A DNA stretch of 64,000 nucleotides. Source: Liolophura sinensis (Eukaryota; Mollusca; Polyplacophora; Chitonida; Chitonidae). Where the stretch lies: assembly GCF_032854445.1 (NCBI RefSeq), contig NC_088300.1, forward strand, positions 60,858,984 to 60,922,983. The letters are read 5' to 3'. The translations under genes and the position numbers were made by a program. A model generated the notes under the pieces. It searched no databases, was not told the origin of the DNA, and was given only the letters and a program-made list of their open reading frames with translations. Below, piece by piece: positions 12,093 to 24,185 of the stretch; within the stretch, counting starts at the first letter, position 1, and every line of letters starts with the position of its first letter.

Positions 12093-13949
12093 AGCTTCAA
12101 GCCTATTCCATGTACATGTAGTCAGAAGTTATGGGTACCGCGTACTCATGAAAGAAGAGCACTCACAACTAACGGATCGGGGTAGAAACATTACAACTGT
12201 TATCGATAAGGGTAAGTAAAGGAATTGTTATCGATAAGGGTAGGTATTAAAGTCAACTGATGTCTAACAGGTGTGTTTTTTCCAACCCTCAGGGGGATAA
12301 AAAAGGAAACAGTCTAAAAATATGTCCTAGTGTCATGATTACTCTTTACTGTAATCGTTATTTAATAATAAATGAAAAAAGGATCCACTATTAATTGTCT
12401 CCTGCACAGAGACAAATGTCAGTATACAGTAACACAGCTGGAATGAATGCTTGGAGTTTAATGTGTACCACAGCTGGAATATTGTGTTATAGAAAACGAC
12501 TTGGGAATAGAGAGAATGGATTCAACTACCTCTTTAACAACCAGATGAGGCAGACTGAGACTGACATCATCACATCAAAAACATTGGGCTTCGCCTGCCG
12601 ATCAAGCCCCTTGGAAGAACTAACTGTACAATCTTGTTTATCTGAAGCCGATGCTGCATACTATCTGACAAAGAGCAGGAACCAGCTCAGACAGATCGAG
12701 ACTGACATCGTTACATTACCAGGATGGGGCTTCGCCTGTAGATCCAATCAACTGCGGTTATACAGTGACCAATTTCAATGACATCGTATAAAAATCCTAC
12801 AAAAAACATATTATATATATATGTATACCATCATCTAATAAAGATGCTGTGATTTTGCAACAAGCATTGGTATGCTCCCCAAAAACGAAAAAAAAATTCA
12901 TTTTTGAGGCTTATTTTATACTTCTAATAACACCTGTGTTTCATTCATTTTTTCTGTCAATGATCGGAAATATTTGGAAATGACATCATCAATGAACTAG
13001 GAACGCGATCAAGACCTTCTTTGTGCTTGCCCGTTTAGGCTCCACAAAAACAAGATTGTTTTGACCGATATCACCATGGCAGGCTACTTAGTTTCCACAC
13101 TGACCACACTGATTTTTATGCTCCAAGAAAGCTTAGAAGCTATTTTGTACTTTTGCATGTTCTGAAAGATCCAAGTGTTTCATGCATCCTTTAAGTCATA
13201 ACTTCACAGTTACAATTACAATGTTTTTGCTCTTGGAAGTTTAGAATTTGTACACCAGTTCTTTATTGTAAAGCAACGTACCGACTTCAATTTGAGTTCT
13301 TTTCTGTCCTTAGTCTGTGTTTTAAGTCTTAAAGGGATACCTATGCAAGAGTTACCAAAGCTGGAGAGTTTAACCCAGGAAACCCTATCTCTACTCTTAG
13401 CCAATCAGCGTTGATTCTGTATTCCTTCAAGCTGCTGTAAGCTCTGTGACTTTATTCTGTTATATTTAGACGTTTTCACAAGGGTGGAAATTCAGTCATC
13501 TGATTATTGTCTCAATTCCATGACGAAACTGGCTGTTGCCATGGACAGATTAGTGTTTGTCAACCTAGGCCTGTATCAATCATGTACATGTAATGTTATA
13601 GTCAGGCCAAGAGTATAGTGATATTGTGTAATCATAGTATTCAATGTCAAGATTGTTTGTCTGTGTTTTGCACAAATTAGAGACTCAAGGACGAGGTAAA
13701 CAAAAGATCCAAATTGCATTTGAACATGTCCTTTTCTTCTGTGACATTGCTGTGCTTGTGTACTTCATGTGTTTTATGAGATCACATACACTGATATTTG
13801 TGGTGCAATAAAGGAAAGAAAAAAAGAGTTCATGACTACAGACCGTTTTGTTACAGACAACAAGGAGTTTTACAAGTTCCCCATTACTTCCTATGTACAC
13901 ACTGTCAGCCATTTTGTTGCACTCTTTATGACAGATTAACCTGTCCATT
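12092..13949. other. gene-free stretch with small internal duplications
   Basis: A 128-codon plus frame at 12395-12781 contains a duplicated ~45-residue segment (ETDIIT...GFACRSS and ETDIVT...GFACRSN). There is no signal peptide, domain or splice context. At 12186-12245 TGTTATCGATAAGGGTA occurs twice. I do not recognise a gene. Confidence 0.4.
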
Positions 13950-14155
13950 GCTAAGTTTTATTCATTTATTTCATTGGTGTTTTACCCAGTACTCAAAAAT
14001 ATTTCACTTACATGACCACAACCAGCATTATGATGGATGTAAACCGGACACCTGCAACGGCCTGCAGGTTGTAGGCAGGTATGACCCAAGGGGAAGTCAT
14101 CATGCTGGACTTGAACTCACAGTGAATGCATTAGTGAGACTTAGGATTTAGGATT
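13950..14155 (-). mobile_element. SINE, near full length
   Basis: Minus-strand copy. Reading inward from the tail: ATTGGTGTTTTACCCAGTAC, AAAAATATTTCACTTA, CCAGCATTATGATGG and CCTGCAGGTTG, then the B-box region seen as GGACTTGAACTCACAGTG. The plus-strand frame that crosses it is not a gene. Confidence 0.85.
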
Positions 14156-14214
14156 AGGCTCCTAAATCCACTGTTAAGAAGTCATGCAGACAGCCATCAT
14201 GTATAAAGATATGG

Positions 14215-14600
14215 ATTGGTTGATTGATGTTTAACACAAGACATGAAAGTAGTCAGGCTTGTGAGCGAAGGAAACCAGAGTGCCCTGAGGAAACCAGATT
14301 GCCCTGAGTAAACTACCGGCCTTTGTCAGGTAGCTGAATGACTGCTTGAGATAAAAGCCGTGGCTGAACACCACTGCTCAATAGCCTGCTAGTTGCAGTG
14401 AACCATTTAAGCCAGCAGGTCCCTCTCCCCACCACCAACTATTCCTTTTAAAACAAATACCTGATTTACTATTGTGCAGACTGGAAGATGCATGGACACC
14501 GAATTTAGGCCGGGACAGGCACCATTGCATGTCCACCCCTACATGTATATCCAGCCAACCAGCAGACCACAGCCATCACTGTGAGCTTAATAAAAAAGAG
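14215..14600. repeat. possible degenerate interspersed repeat
   Basis: Starts with GGTTGATTGATGTTTAACAC, then GGAAACCAGAGTGCCCTGAG and a near repeat of the latter, GGAAACCAGATTGCCC. The wording resembles repeats common in marine invertebrate genomes, but no second copy lies in the window, so this is a weak call. Confidence 0.35.
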
Positions 14601-15623
14601 AATCTGAGCCTTCTGGCTGTTTGATCAAATCTCTGCACATTTAGAGAGAGAGAGAGTCACAAGAGCTGCTATTGCTTAGGCAGAGGTCAACAGAACTGGC
14701 CTAAAACTCTCAGACACACTGGAAATTCATGGAAATCGGTTTAGTGCTCACTCTAAAAACAGGAAATAGAAAGTATGGAAAGAGCTATGGTTTAGAACAT
14801 TGGTAAGCAGGACAACAGGATGGGCCAAAGCTGCACCATTAGCAATGGAGATGGCTAGATTCTTTCATAAACCCATGGAATATGAGATTGATAAAGATTA
14901 ATGTGCTTGTAGCTGTTAAATCCTGTTGTTGACAATAAACAGATGTAGCTAAAATATTTCTGATGCACTGTACAAGGGCAAACTGAAATTATGTTACTAT
15001 TTTCTTACCATTAATGATTACTGACTAAAAAATGGAACCAGTTAGACACATACCACATTTCCAATCACATACTTTTGTAAGTACAGAAAAATGTGCCAAT
15101 TTCTTTCTAATTCCTAACGATTATAGGAATATATGCGGATAAGTCTGTGAACAGTGATCCTGCCTAATCATTACCATTAGTGTCATGTGGGAGACATTCA
15201 GCTGAGCCCTCTTCAAAAGACAAATGTCAAACACAATATTAAATGTCATTATGACACCTCTATTATAAGAGAATATCACAAAATTTGAACCGAATGGATG
15301 TGCTACAACGCCTAACAATAATAATTATATGCATGATCATGTGTCACAATTTTCATCAAATTCTATTAAAATCAAACAGCAGTTTTATTGATTTGGTATA
15401 TCACATGCAAGTCAACTTCATTAAATATATACCATGTATATGCCTTGTACAAGACAAAATCAGCTCTGATTGGTAATTCCTATATGTACACCTATATACG
15501 TAGATATGCATCTGCACTAAACAAACATTAAGAAAATTACATGAGTGCCCATAACTCTTAATGCATCCGACACTTCTTATAACAGTTAAAATTCCCGAGG
15601 GTTTTTTTTTTTATTTATTTTAA

Positions 15624-15640
15624 TGGGGGGGGGGGGGGGA
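15624..15640. repeat. poly-G run
   Basis: About 14-15 consecutive G after an A/T tract. A shorter run of 10-11 G occurs near 19531. Such runs are mutable and often mis-sequenced. Confidence 0.9.
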
Positions 15641-15817
15641 AATTGTTGATAAGATACATTGCTTTGCAGCTTAATTATAGCTGACACATTTTTAGTTGAA
15701 TTATTTTTGCTTTATAGCCAGAAAGCAGCAAACTTAATAGAATTTTAGCAATTAAACTCGAGAGCTTCCAAAAAACTCTTCTTTAATTATGCCTACTATA
15801 TTTTACCAAAAAATTAC

Positions 15818-15985
15818 AGTGGGGAGGAAAGCCCATGACCATATGCAGGTTACTGGCAGACCTTCCCACATGTGAAAGGAGGGTAAGTCAGTACATGGTG
15901 GAGCTCACAGTGACAGCATTGGTTAGGCTCTCCTGAGTCACTGCACTGTGCTGGCGTGCTAGACACTCAGCCAAGGAGGATCCCC
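15818..15985 (-). mobile_element. SINE (head and core), degenerate
   Basis: The reverse complement reads TTGGCTGAGTGTCTAGCACG (head), AACCAATGCTGTCACTGTGA (B-box region), then GGGAAGGTCTGCCAG and CATGGGCTTTCCTCCC (core). It lies just 3' of the last recognised sarcoglycan exon, in its intron. Confidence 0.75.
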
Positions 15986-16029
15986 AAAAATTTGCAAAAA
16001 GCCAAAGGTATGAATGTACCAGTACTTAC

Positions 16030-19000
16030 CATAACAACTCTGCACCAGTCCACCATAAAACGTGGGGAAAAATCCCTCTCCACTTTGACCTTTGGTCGTT
16101 CTGACCTCTGACATTCCTCGGAGCTGGGATGGGTAGCCAACATTCGCAAGTTCGTTGAGAAATGTTTGGTTCCAGAAAAGCGAACAGTCAGACTGAAATA
16201 AGATCATGTTCACATTTAAGTTTCCAGGCTTAAAAAAAGGCCTCCCTTAACAGTCAAGTGGATGAAGTCAGCAGTCAGCAATTCAATGCGTAACAGCGTT
16301 ATATTTTAAACTGAAGCTTTTACATCAGTTCTTCAGAAAATCTTACACTTTCTTCAAGAAGATGAACACAACAACTTTAAACATTCCAGAAAATATTTAA
16401 TGGCTGAAAAACAAACATATGTGTATAATCATGAAGTTCTCATCAAATAACTGCACAATCTTACACTGAATTGGAGGGTGGCTCAGGGGGGACTACTCTT
16501 GTAGGCATCACTTCCCCACGAGTCCATAGGCGCTGAACAATATGTGTCAAAGTTGAAAGTGTGTCGCCTTCAAGCAGCTGTTCTAGAGTCATATTCACCA
16601 AAGGCAAATCAATATAATACGTTAACGATACTGAAAGAAAAAGGAAAACTCAGAATGATTATATCATAAAACTGTAATTACTGGTATTTCCTGTCTCTTC
16701 AAAAAAACATGGGCAGAAAGTTTTTAAATCTGTTTAAGGTTAGGAAGACCCATTTGGGGTTGTGACCTTCAGTGGAGTTATTATTACATTAAGATTACAT
16801 TTCTCATGTATAAATGGTTTAAAATTAGCTATAAGAAAATAGGTCAATATTTCATAAGGCATATCAGCTCTATATATGCTGACAGGGGCAGAAATTCACT
16901 TCTCATGGTCACAAGTTTTCAAAACTCCTGAAGTTATTCTCGCACTAAAGTGATATCCCAAGTTAAAATGGTCTTACTATATTTAGACTAGATTTACAAT
17001 ATTTGAGCAAGATGTACATTAATTCCCCTTGCACAACGACAAATTTTCACAAGACCTATTATGTGCGAAGGTTCAACATGATGTATCATACAAAAAAAAT
17101 TGGGGGGTATTTATATAGCTAGTGTAGAATCATTGGCCAGTCACATGTGACGACACCGCAGAAGTTTCACAGCATGCTATGAACAATTTCCGGACTGGAA
17201 ATTTGAGACTATTATTACAAAATTTTGCTTCAGGTTATTTCCATCTCAGTTGTAGATAATCTATTTCCATTTTAACATACATAATAGGATCTGTTCACCA
17301 CAGAATTAAGACTTTCAATACTAAATTAACATATAAAAATATTTATCTACGCTGAGTAAACTGATAACATAAATAAACATTACACATACTACACAGCAAA
17401 TTTATTTCAAACAATCTTAACAAACAAGACAATCCCCTTTTCATTGCATATATATTCAACCTGCTGACTAAAGACATTTCTAGGTATTAATGTCAGTAAA
17501 TGTCTTAACTTCCTGAATTACAAATCCATTAAATATGGACGAGACATCTAAATCTAACTGTGTCTTCAGGTTTCCTCTCACAAGTGTGAAATAAAATGAC
17601 ACAGTAAAAGTCAATTTCAACTGCAATGTAAAACGGCTAATAAAGAAATGAAATATTTAAATGAAGGCCTACCTTGCTTTTCATACAGCTCAATAATAAC
17701 ATTTTCTTTTTTTGCTTGATATGAGTCCATGTTCAATCCAACCACCTGCAATAAGTGCAAAAGCATGTTCCATAAAAGGCTTTCCCAGCTTCAGAAAAAT
17801 ATGATCATGTTTTTCTGGCATGTACATGTACAGACTGACAATATAGAAATCAGTTTATGTTTAGTAACCACACAAAAACATAACTTACATATGTATGCAG
17901 TTATAAAATAAGAGGAGTTAGTATCATTAGTGTGGTTTCATGTTTCTTAAATTAGATAACTGTTCACAAATTCATCATTTTGTTCTTCAACTGTGTTATT
18001 TTGTTTTTGAAATTAACTAATATTCAACCATAACAAAGTTATTGGTCACCCTCAACAAACTGTGTTTTGGAACATAATACCTTATCTAGACTGAAAAAAA
18101 GATTAACAGCAATAACCGGATTCAAATACATTTCATTTATCACGGGCCTTGAGCACTGGCAATCATGTGAAGTTTCACATCACAATTATTTAACGCTGAG
18201 TAAGTTCGCTGTTGCTGAGTACACCTGAGTTCCTGGATAATCATATACCTCTGAGATTTCAGAGCGTAAGACTAGACTACTTGTCGGATCAAGATAAAAT
18301 AAAACACCATACCTACCTGTAGGTTAACTTTGTCATTAGCCTTAGCCTCAGGTAAGCCATACAGGTACGCATCACTCGTGTCATCAGCCTGCAGAAATGT
18401 CATCCAGTGGGGCAGCATCACCTCACCCTTCACAAATGGCTGAAACTCCACAGGTGAGGAGGGCACTACAGGTGTGTCAAAAATACCAATAGGTGAGGAG
18501 GGCACTACAGGTGCATCAAAATATCAACAGGTGAGGAGGACATTACAGATGGGTCATATATCCCAACAGGTGAGGACAGCACTACAGGTTTGTCAAAAAT
18601 AAATCTACCAACAGGTAAGGAAGGTACTATCACTTTGTCAAATATACCAACAAAAGTTTCATACCAATGTTTTGCAGAGAAAAACAATTTTATTCATATT
18701 TTTTGGTATTGGCGTTTTTCATAAACTAAAGAATAATTCACTTTTATCTTGTCCAGTTTTATGAAAATTGCGAAAATTTGGAAACAAAACACAGATTCTC
18801 ACAAACTACCTAACAAATCTCCACGAAGCTGCAAGCAAGCCATTGGGAGCTGGATGTGAGCTTAATTCAAAGAAACCAATTTATTGAACCAGACGAATCC
18901 ATTTGACATGTTTGATGGCTACGTCCTAAGGGCAGACATGAAAAGGTTGTCCAACACAGAGAGTATACATAGACCTATAATTTCTCAATGTAACACAAAA

Positions 19001-19362
19001 ACTACAAGCTTTCAAATTCCAAATATGTACAGTTATGAAAGACAAATGATAATTAGTGCTATTTCCAAAACACATTTTAAACTAACTAGTACAATTATAG
19101 TTCATTTTGGTGCAGAATGATTTATTTACTTATTTATTTGATTATCGCATGATATCATGATTCAGCACAGTGCATGATGATGCCATGAGTTGTTCCAAGT
19201 ACAGCAACACTTACGCAGAAGACTGCCCGGGAAGTAGTCCTCACGATGAATGGGGTAAATGAAGAATTTACCGACTCTCGCTTTGACAGACAGAGAGGAC
19301 ACCACTGTACATGCAGCTAAGATGAGAGCTGTGGAGTAAGAAAATAGTACCAAAAAAATCAT
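16030..19362 (-). CDS. alpha/epsilon-type sarcoglycan, N-terminal ectodomain exons (3' exons not found)
   Basis: Sarcoglycans of the alpha/epsilon group are type I membrane proteins of the dystrophin complex. Exons by splice signals (minus strand): 19362-19215, 18465-18317, 17745-17673, 16630-16465, 16192-16030. The phases (1, 0, 1, 2, 0) join into 233 residues with no stop. Residues 1-28 form a signal peptide (hydrophobic, ending near SVKA). Residues 30-46 (GKFFIYPIHREDYFPG) match the start of the cadherin-like domain of human SGCE. Residues 81-88 (DAYLYGLP) match its SDGVLYGSP region. Residues 204-233 carry SEEC...RFMVDWCRV, matching RFYIDWCKI-type sequence in SGCE/SGCA. There is an N-glycosylation site at N136. 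Exon 2 begins inside a 13-residue minisatellite, so its exact acceptor is uncertain. The juxtamembrane, transmembrane (CCRREG) and cytoplasmic exons were not found and may lie left of the window. Family call is firm; alpha versus epsilon cannot be decided. Confidence 0.82.
18440..18660 (-). repeat. 39-bp (13-residue) minisatellite at a sarcoglycan splice acceptor
   Basis: Five units begin (plus strand) with GGTGAGG or GGTAAGG at 18453, 18492, 18530, 18569 and 18614, giving lengths of 39, 38, 39 and 45 bp; a partial sixth follows. On the minus strand the unit reads GIFDTPVVPSSPV and joins directly to the sarcoglycan frame (PSSPVEFQPF). Most units also contain CACCTGTAG/TG, which can serve as a 3' splice site. 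The 38-bp unit breaks the frame, so units upstream of it cannot be read through in the sarcoglycan frame. Confidence 0.88.
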
Positions 19363-22300
19363 ACTGAGCTTCTACCTCTTTCTGAACTTAAGACTCACCT
19401 GTATCACCTGTTATAATGCTATTCTTTTGTCACTGTACTTTCTGCATATTCAAAACTTGATAAATCTGTGATTCCAGAAAGCCTTGAGAAGCACTTTCAC
19501 CTACTGATGACTGTAGTCATAAATTAGTATGGGGGGGGGGGTTGAAGCTCGAAGTCTTTTGCCATTAAAGGTAAAAACAGTCCTACTGTATCATTTGTTC
19601 TGTGAAAAACGTTAGGCAACCTTTGTTGACATAATTCACTGATCAATTTTCTCATCTTGTTCCAGAGGCACAAGTGATTTCTCAAGTTCACAAATATTCA
19701 GCTAATTTGATTTTCTCCGTGGTTTGTCTGCTCTAAATTAGTCTTTGTGTAATTTTTTTTCAGACGCTCATGTTGGAGTAAATGCCATCAATAATAATTG
19801 CCTAATACTTTTGACAGGTCGCATGATTTTGCCATTATAAACAGTATTAATTCAAAACTCCCCTATCAATTTACAATTAAAAGAACTTAATGTTGTATAA
19901 AATGTTTCCAAGATCTTCACTACAGTGACATGTAACGATGGTAAAAGAGAAACTTCCCTGCCTTCAATTACATGAACTCTTTTCAGTTTTACCATTCTTT
20001 GCAATCAACCCTTCAATTACATGAACTCTTTTCAGTTTTACCATTCTTTGCAATCAACCCACTGAAACTTGTTATTTCCCTTGTTATTTGCCCTGGAAAC
20101 CAGAAATTTGATCGAAACAGCCAGAGTTTAAATATGAACTAAATGCACCACAGTATGAACCTGCACATAAAACATGAAATCTTCACCTGAGGTGGTTTAA
20201 CTTCTCTTAAGATCAAGTTGGCAAAACCTGCTGTCTTCTGTTTTTGGCCAAGGAAACCAGAAATCTGATCAAAACAGCCCCAGTTAAAATGGAAACTTTA
20301 GTTCACTTTAATAGCACCGCAACGAAACTTGCTATTTCCTGTCAGTAGGCTATTAACTGGATACACTGAATTTGTTTCTATATTAGTTTCATGAAGGTGA
20401 TGATTGTCATTCATTACCCCATGCAGAACAACACTGCATGTTATGAAACTTTGTTGATTTGCAGTGCGTGCGCCATAAGCCAGGTCAAGGTTATTGGGAC
20501 ATCAGCATGCTATTTAAAAAAAAAGTGTAACATTCATCATCAGTCTCCTAGTTCCTCTAAAAGCGCCAAAATTTGAAAATCATGGCACATGTTATTTCAA
20601 TGACAGTAATCAACAGGGATTGGCAGTTTCACATACAGTGAAGATTAGAAATATTAAAATAGGCAGACTAAGACTGTATCAAGCTATTTCGTCATGGGTG
20701 AGACATGGTTGAGGACATCCGAAAATAAAATACAATAGAGTAATGTCCCAATTTTCAGCTGCTATAAACAAACACTGTGTCTGTTTGTTGATTGGCTGGT
20801 TCATCCGTCAGATATTTAACATCCTGTCTCATTCACAATCAGTCACATTTATTTTTTGAAAGGCCTGTGTGCAAAATGTCTATTGTGAATTTGCTCTTGT
20901 TCCAATATTATCTGACCAGCTTAATAAACTCCGTGCCATTTGAGATAAAAAGCTTTCAACAAAGAACATGTACATCTCCACCTTCAACCGTGCCTGACAA
21001 AGCCATACATATTCCGTTTACTTCTCATGGAGTGGTGACAGAGTTCTTGCAAATCAGGCCCTTTATGTGTGTCTCTTGCGAAAGCTCATATATGTATAAC
21101 AATTTAGGCAGCCTTTCCATTATTCTTTACCAGCCTGTTAGTTTTAAATCATTGCCCCACATTAAAACCAAAAACCTATAAAAACAATGTCGCCTACCAT
21201 GTGTGTACAATTCGCACCAAAGGCACACTTCTTACACCTCAAAATAGTTCATTTTGAAGCCTACAACAGCTGCAATATTTCTCCAACGCAGAATTCATTG
21301 TTTGCATATACAGGATGCAATCAACATTACGGCCTGATTTTATATGTTAATGTGGGGTGATCATTTTGCGGCTGCTAAGGTGAAGCTGCAAAAATTGTAG
21401 CGCGAATATTTGTGCAAATCTGTACTTTTACAGGAGACATACAATAAGTGCCTGATGAGTGAGGCAGCAAAACTGTCGGACTACAACAGTAAAATAGGCA
21501 AAATGTCTGAAAACTAGAGAAAGTCTGAAAACACCTCACCCTACCTTCACATTGCATTACGTAATCACCTCTTCCGAGTAAATCAGTTGTTGCTTTTTTT
21601 TTTATTTTTTTTTTATTTTGCACCTTAAACAAAAAAAGCCTGAAATCTGACAACTGGAGGAAAATACCCATGCCTGGTAAATGGAATACAGTTGGCCCTA
21701 TGGCTCTGTCGGAGCGTGGGAGAAAGTGAAGACAAATTGTTAGGGCTTTAGAGACCACTACACGTCTAACTCATTAACTGATTAAATTCCTGTCATTTAC
21801 ATTTGAGTTAGGTTACCCTGTTTTACCTCACTGAATATTCTGGTCCATTGTGGTTAACAGTAAGACAACTACAGTAAATAACAAATACAGACTACTAAGC
21901 ACGCTCGGACTAGTGTATAATCTGTCTTCTTCAACCAACAGAAGTCAAGTCAAACCACAAATTCATGCCTTGTTAGCTATAAAGTGCATGCCATTCTTCA
22001 ACACATACGGACCTGACACTCCCACAAGTGAGTTCATGTTTGTTTTCACGATGGACATATTTAAAATTTAAACTTTTCCCCCTAAACATCACACTTTAAT
22101 CGTCAGACAACACGTGAGTGTCAGATTTCATTGCCCTAGTGTATTTTCGCATGAAGTTCAGTTTATCAAACTTTCAATTCTTCAAGGACAGAAGTTTTTG
22201 AACATTATATTTGCAAGATTAAAATTCAATTATTATTTATTTATCACACGAGAAACTGAATTGGACTAAATTGTTCAGATGCAACCAACGTATAATACGA

Positions 22301-22499
22301 AACTGCGGCTGTAGTTAAGACGTGGCTGGATCCTGCTGTGATGTCATGTCATGAAGTGGAAACATTTCTCATTGGCAAGAACATTGACAACAAGTCTGAT
22401 TTGTGCTGGCAGGTTTATCTTAATCACGTGAAGAAATATTCATTTACCTCATTAGCTATAAGTAGGCCCTGATGTGTTTGTGTATCATGAGAAGAGGAC
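19363..22499. other. region between divergent sarcoglycan and YKT6 genes
   Basis: It should contain the promoters of both genes. 19960-20055 holds two tandem copies of a 49-bp segment (CTTCAATTACATGAACTC...). Segments at 20090-20125 and 20255-20340 are a second, diverged pair (GGAAACCAGAAAT-TGATC-AAACAGCC). The frames at 20792-21181 (plus) and 21375-21758 (minus) have no domain, signal or splice context and are not called. Confidence 0.5.
19960..20057. repeat. 49-bp tandem duplication
   Basis: Two adjacent, essentially identical copies of a segment running from CCTTCAATTACATGAACTC to CATTCTTTGCAATCAAC. Confidence 0.95.
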
Positions 22500-22638
22500 A
22501 GATTGATGGTAGACGACTGCTCATTTGTTCCACCGTATTTTGATCAGATCGTTTCTAGACTGCTGCTGTTGTTGTTGCACTTTCAGTTGCAGATTTGCGT
22601 ATATCCGTGCTGCTTGTGAGCAATTTATTCTACATTTG
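22500..22638 (+). other. candidate 5' untranslated exon of YKT6
   Basis: The sequence ends at a strong donor (CATTTG/GTAAGTATG, exon end 22638). The YKT6 start codon lies 39 bases after a good acceptor (AAATTTCAG, exon start 24147), so a non-coding first exon must exist upstream. This is the best donor nearby in the right strand. The transcription start cannot be seen; CACGTG occurs at about 22426. Confidence 0.4.
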
Positions 22639-22739
22639 GTAAGTATGTAGTTACGAATCCAATTGTGATTGTCTAGCTGCTTATGACTAATGTGTTTGTG
22701 CCAGGTGAACAAATTTCTTGGCTTTAAATAATAATTTTA

Positions 22740-22918
22740 ATTCTTTAACCAACACGGCCGTACGTGGGAAGGTTTGCCAGCAACCTGCGGATGGCTGTGG
22801 GTTTCCCCCGGGCGCTGCCCGGTTTCCACACACCATAATGCTGGTCGCCAGCGTATAAGTGAGATATTCTTGAGAACGGCGTAAAACACCAATCAAATAA
22901 ATAAATAAATAAATCTTA
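22740..22918 (+). mobile_element. SINE lacking its head
   Basis: Contains GTGGGAAGGTTTGCCAGCAA, GGTTTCCACACACCATAATG, CTGGTCGCCAGCGTATAAGT and AGATATTCTTGAGAACGGCG, then (AATA)n. It lies in the proposed first intron of YKT6. Confidence 0.9.
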
Positions 22919-23224
22919 AACCAACAAGCATATTGTTTAGCCTACTTAATGTACTGTGAACTGCAAGGCATAAAGCTTTTGCAAAAATTGAGGCTGGTGT
23001 AATCAGAACTGTGTCTTTCTGGACATTTGCCGTCCTTGCTCGAGTTAACATGTGTTACTCGCACTGACATGACAGTGATAATATGGTGGCCTAAATAGCA
23101 TTGTAGTTAATACAAAGCTGTGCTTCTGATCCAAAACCACCTCTTGTTGACAACTTCACATTCATAGTTTACATAACTTAAGGCTATGTAAATTGGTCTC
23201 TTGTCCAACATGCTATAATTTCAG

Positions 23225-23572
23225 GTTATTGTTTATACCCATACTCCTCAAAGCATCAGCTTTGGGGCTGCACATCCAGGTCAATCCTGGGTCGGGTCGG
23301 GTCGCACCTAAGACCTTAAGAGAGGAAGTTGTAGCTTTCTTGCTTGGCATTTAGCAGTAAGGGGATAGTGCAACAACTGGTTTACCAGTATCTGTATAAT
23401 GGCTTGGGTGTGGGGGCTCACTCACTTTGCATAAGTCAGCGGTGGAAAGCAACAAGGAGACACATTACATGCACTCTAAGGATTTCTTCGCTGTCATATA
23501 ACTGAAACATTATTTAGTATGATGTTAATCCCAAAGCACGCACTCACTCACTTACTCAGATTATCAGCCAAT
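23225..23572 (+). mobile_element. tRNA-derived SINE, second family, degenerate
   Basis: Same order as the copy at 5461: CCAGGTCAATCCTGGGTCG (B box), GTGCAACAACTGGTTTACC, AGCGGTGGAAAGCAACAAGG, AAGGATTTCTTCGCTGTCAT, then CACTCACTCACTTACTC. Confidence 0.8.
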
Positions 23573-24185
23573 ACTTTCTCGTTATCTTTCACCTCATTAT
23601 CTGCGAGCTGATGTCTCATAGGGCTACAGTGCCCAGATCTGCACAGTCCCAAAAAGACAGAATGACAGATTGGATAAGCATGAAGACCAGATTAGGAAGG
23701 GGTTGGCTTTATATAGATTTAGAATTTGGATTATTGGAGAGTTCTTAGCCCTACATAATAGTTACCTTTGAAGCATAGGCCTCCTGTTGTTGATACCGGG
23801 TATTTAAAGGTGATCTGCAACATTTTCTACTTTCAGATAAATTGTTGTCAACAGACTTTTTCATGATTTGTACAGCTAAAGTTGCTTCTTCAGTCATGTG
23901 GTTGAGCATGTGACATCAAACCAGTGAAGAATCTGCTTTTTCATAATGAACATTTTTCATTCATAAACTAACAATGTGCTACATTAAGCCGGCCATCAAC
24001 AAACAGTCAAGAATAAAAACATAGGTGTGTGGCAATCAAATCACCTAATTTGTAGCCTCCATGTTCTCAGTGGTTTTCCAGTTCATCATGCTCTGAATAT
24101 TTCATTGTGCTGTTACATTTAATTAAGTTCTGTTTTCAAATTTCAGATCGTTTGATTCTGTACCAGGTACACATCTAGTCTCGGG

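Noticed and set aside
12395-12781. 128-codon frame with an internal duplication
   Set aside because: No start context, signal peptide, domain or partner exon; the duplication is explained by local DNA repeats.
20792-21181. 129-codon plus-strand frame
   Set aside because: Composition and lack of splice or domain evidence fit chance opening between divergent genes.
21375-21758. 127-codon minus-strand frame
   Set aside because: Includes a poly-Lys run from an A/T tract and no recognisable features.
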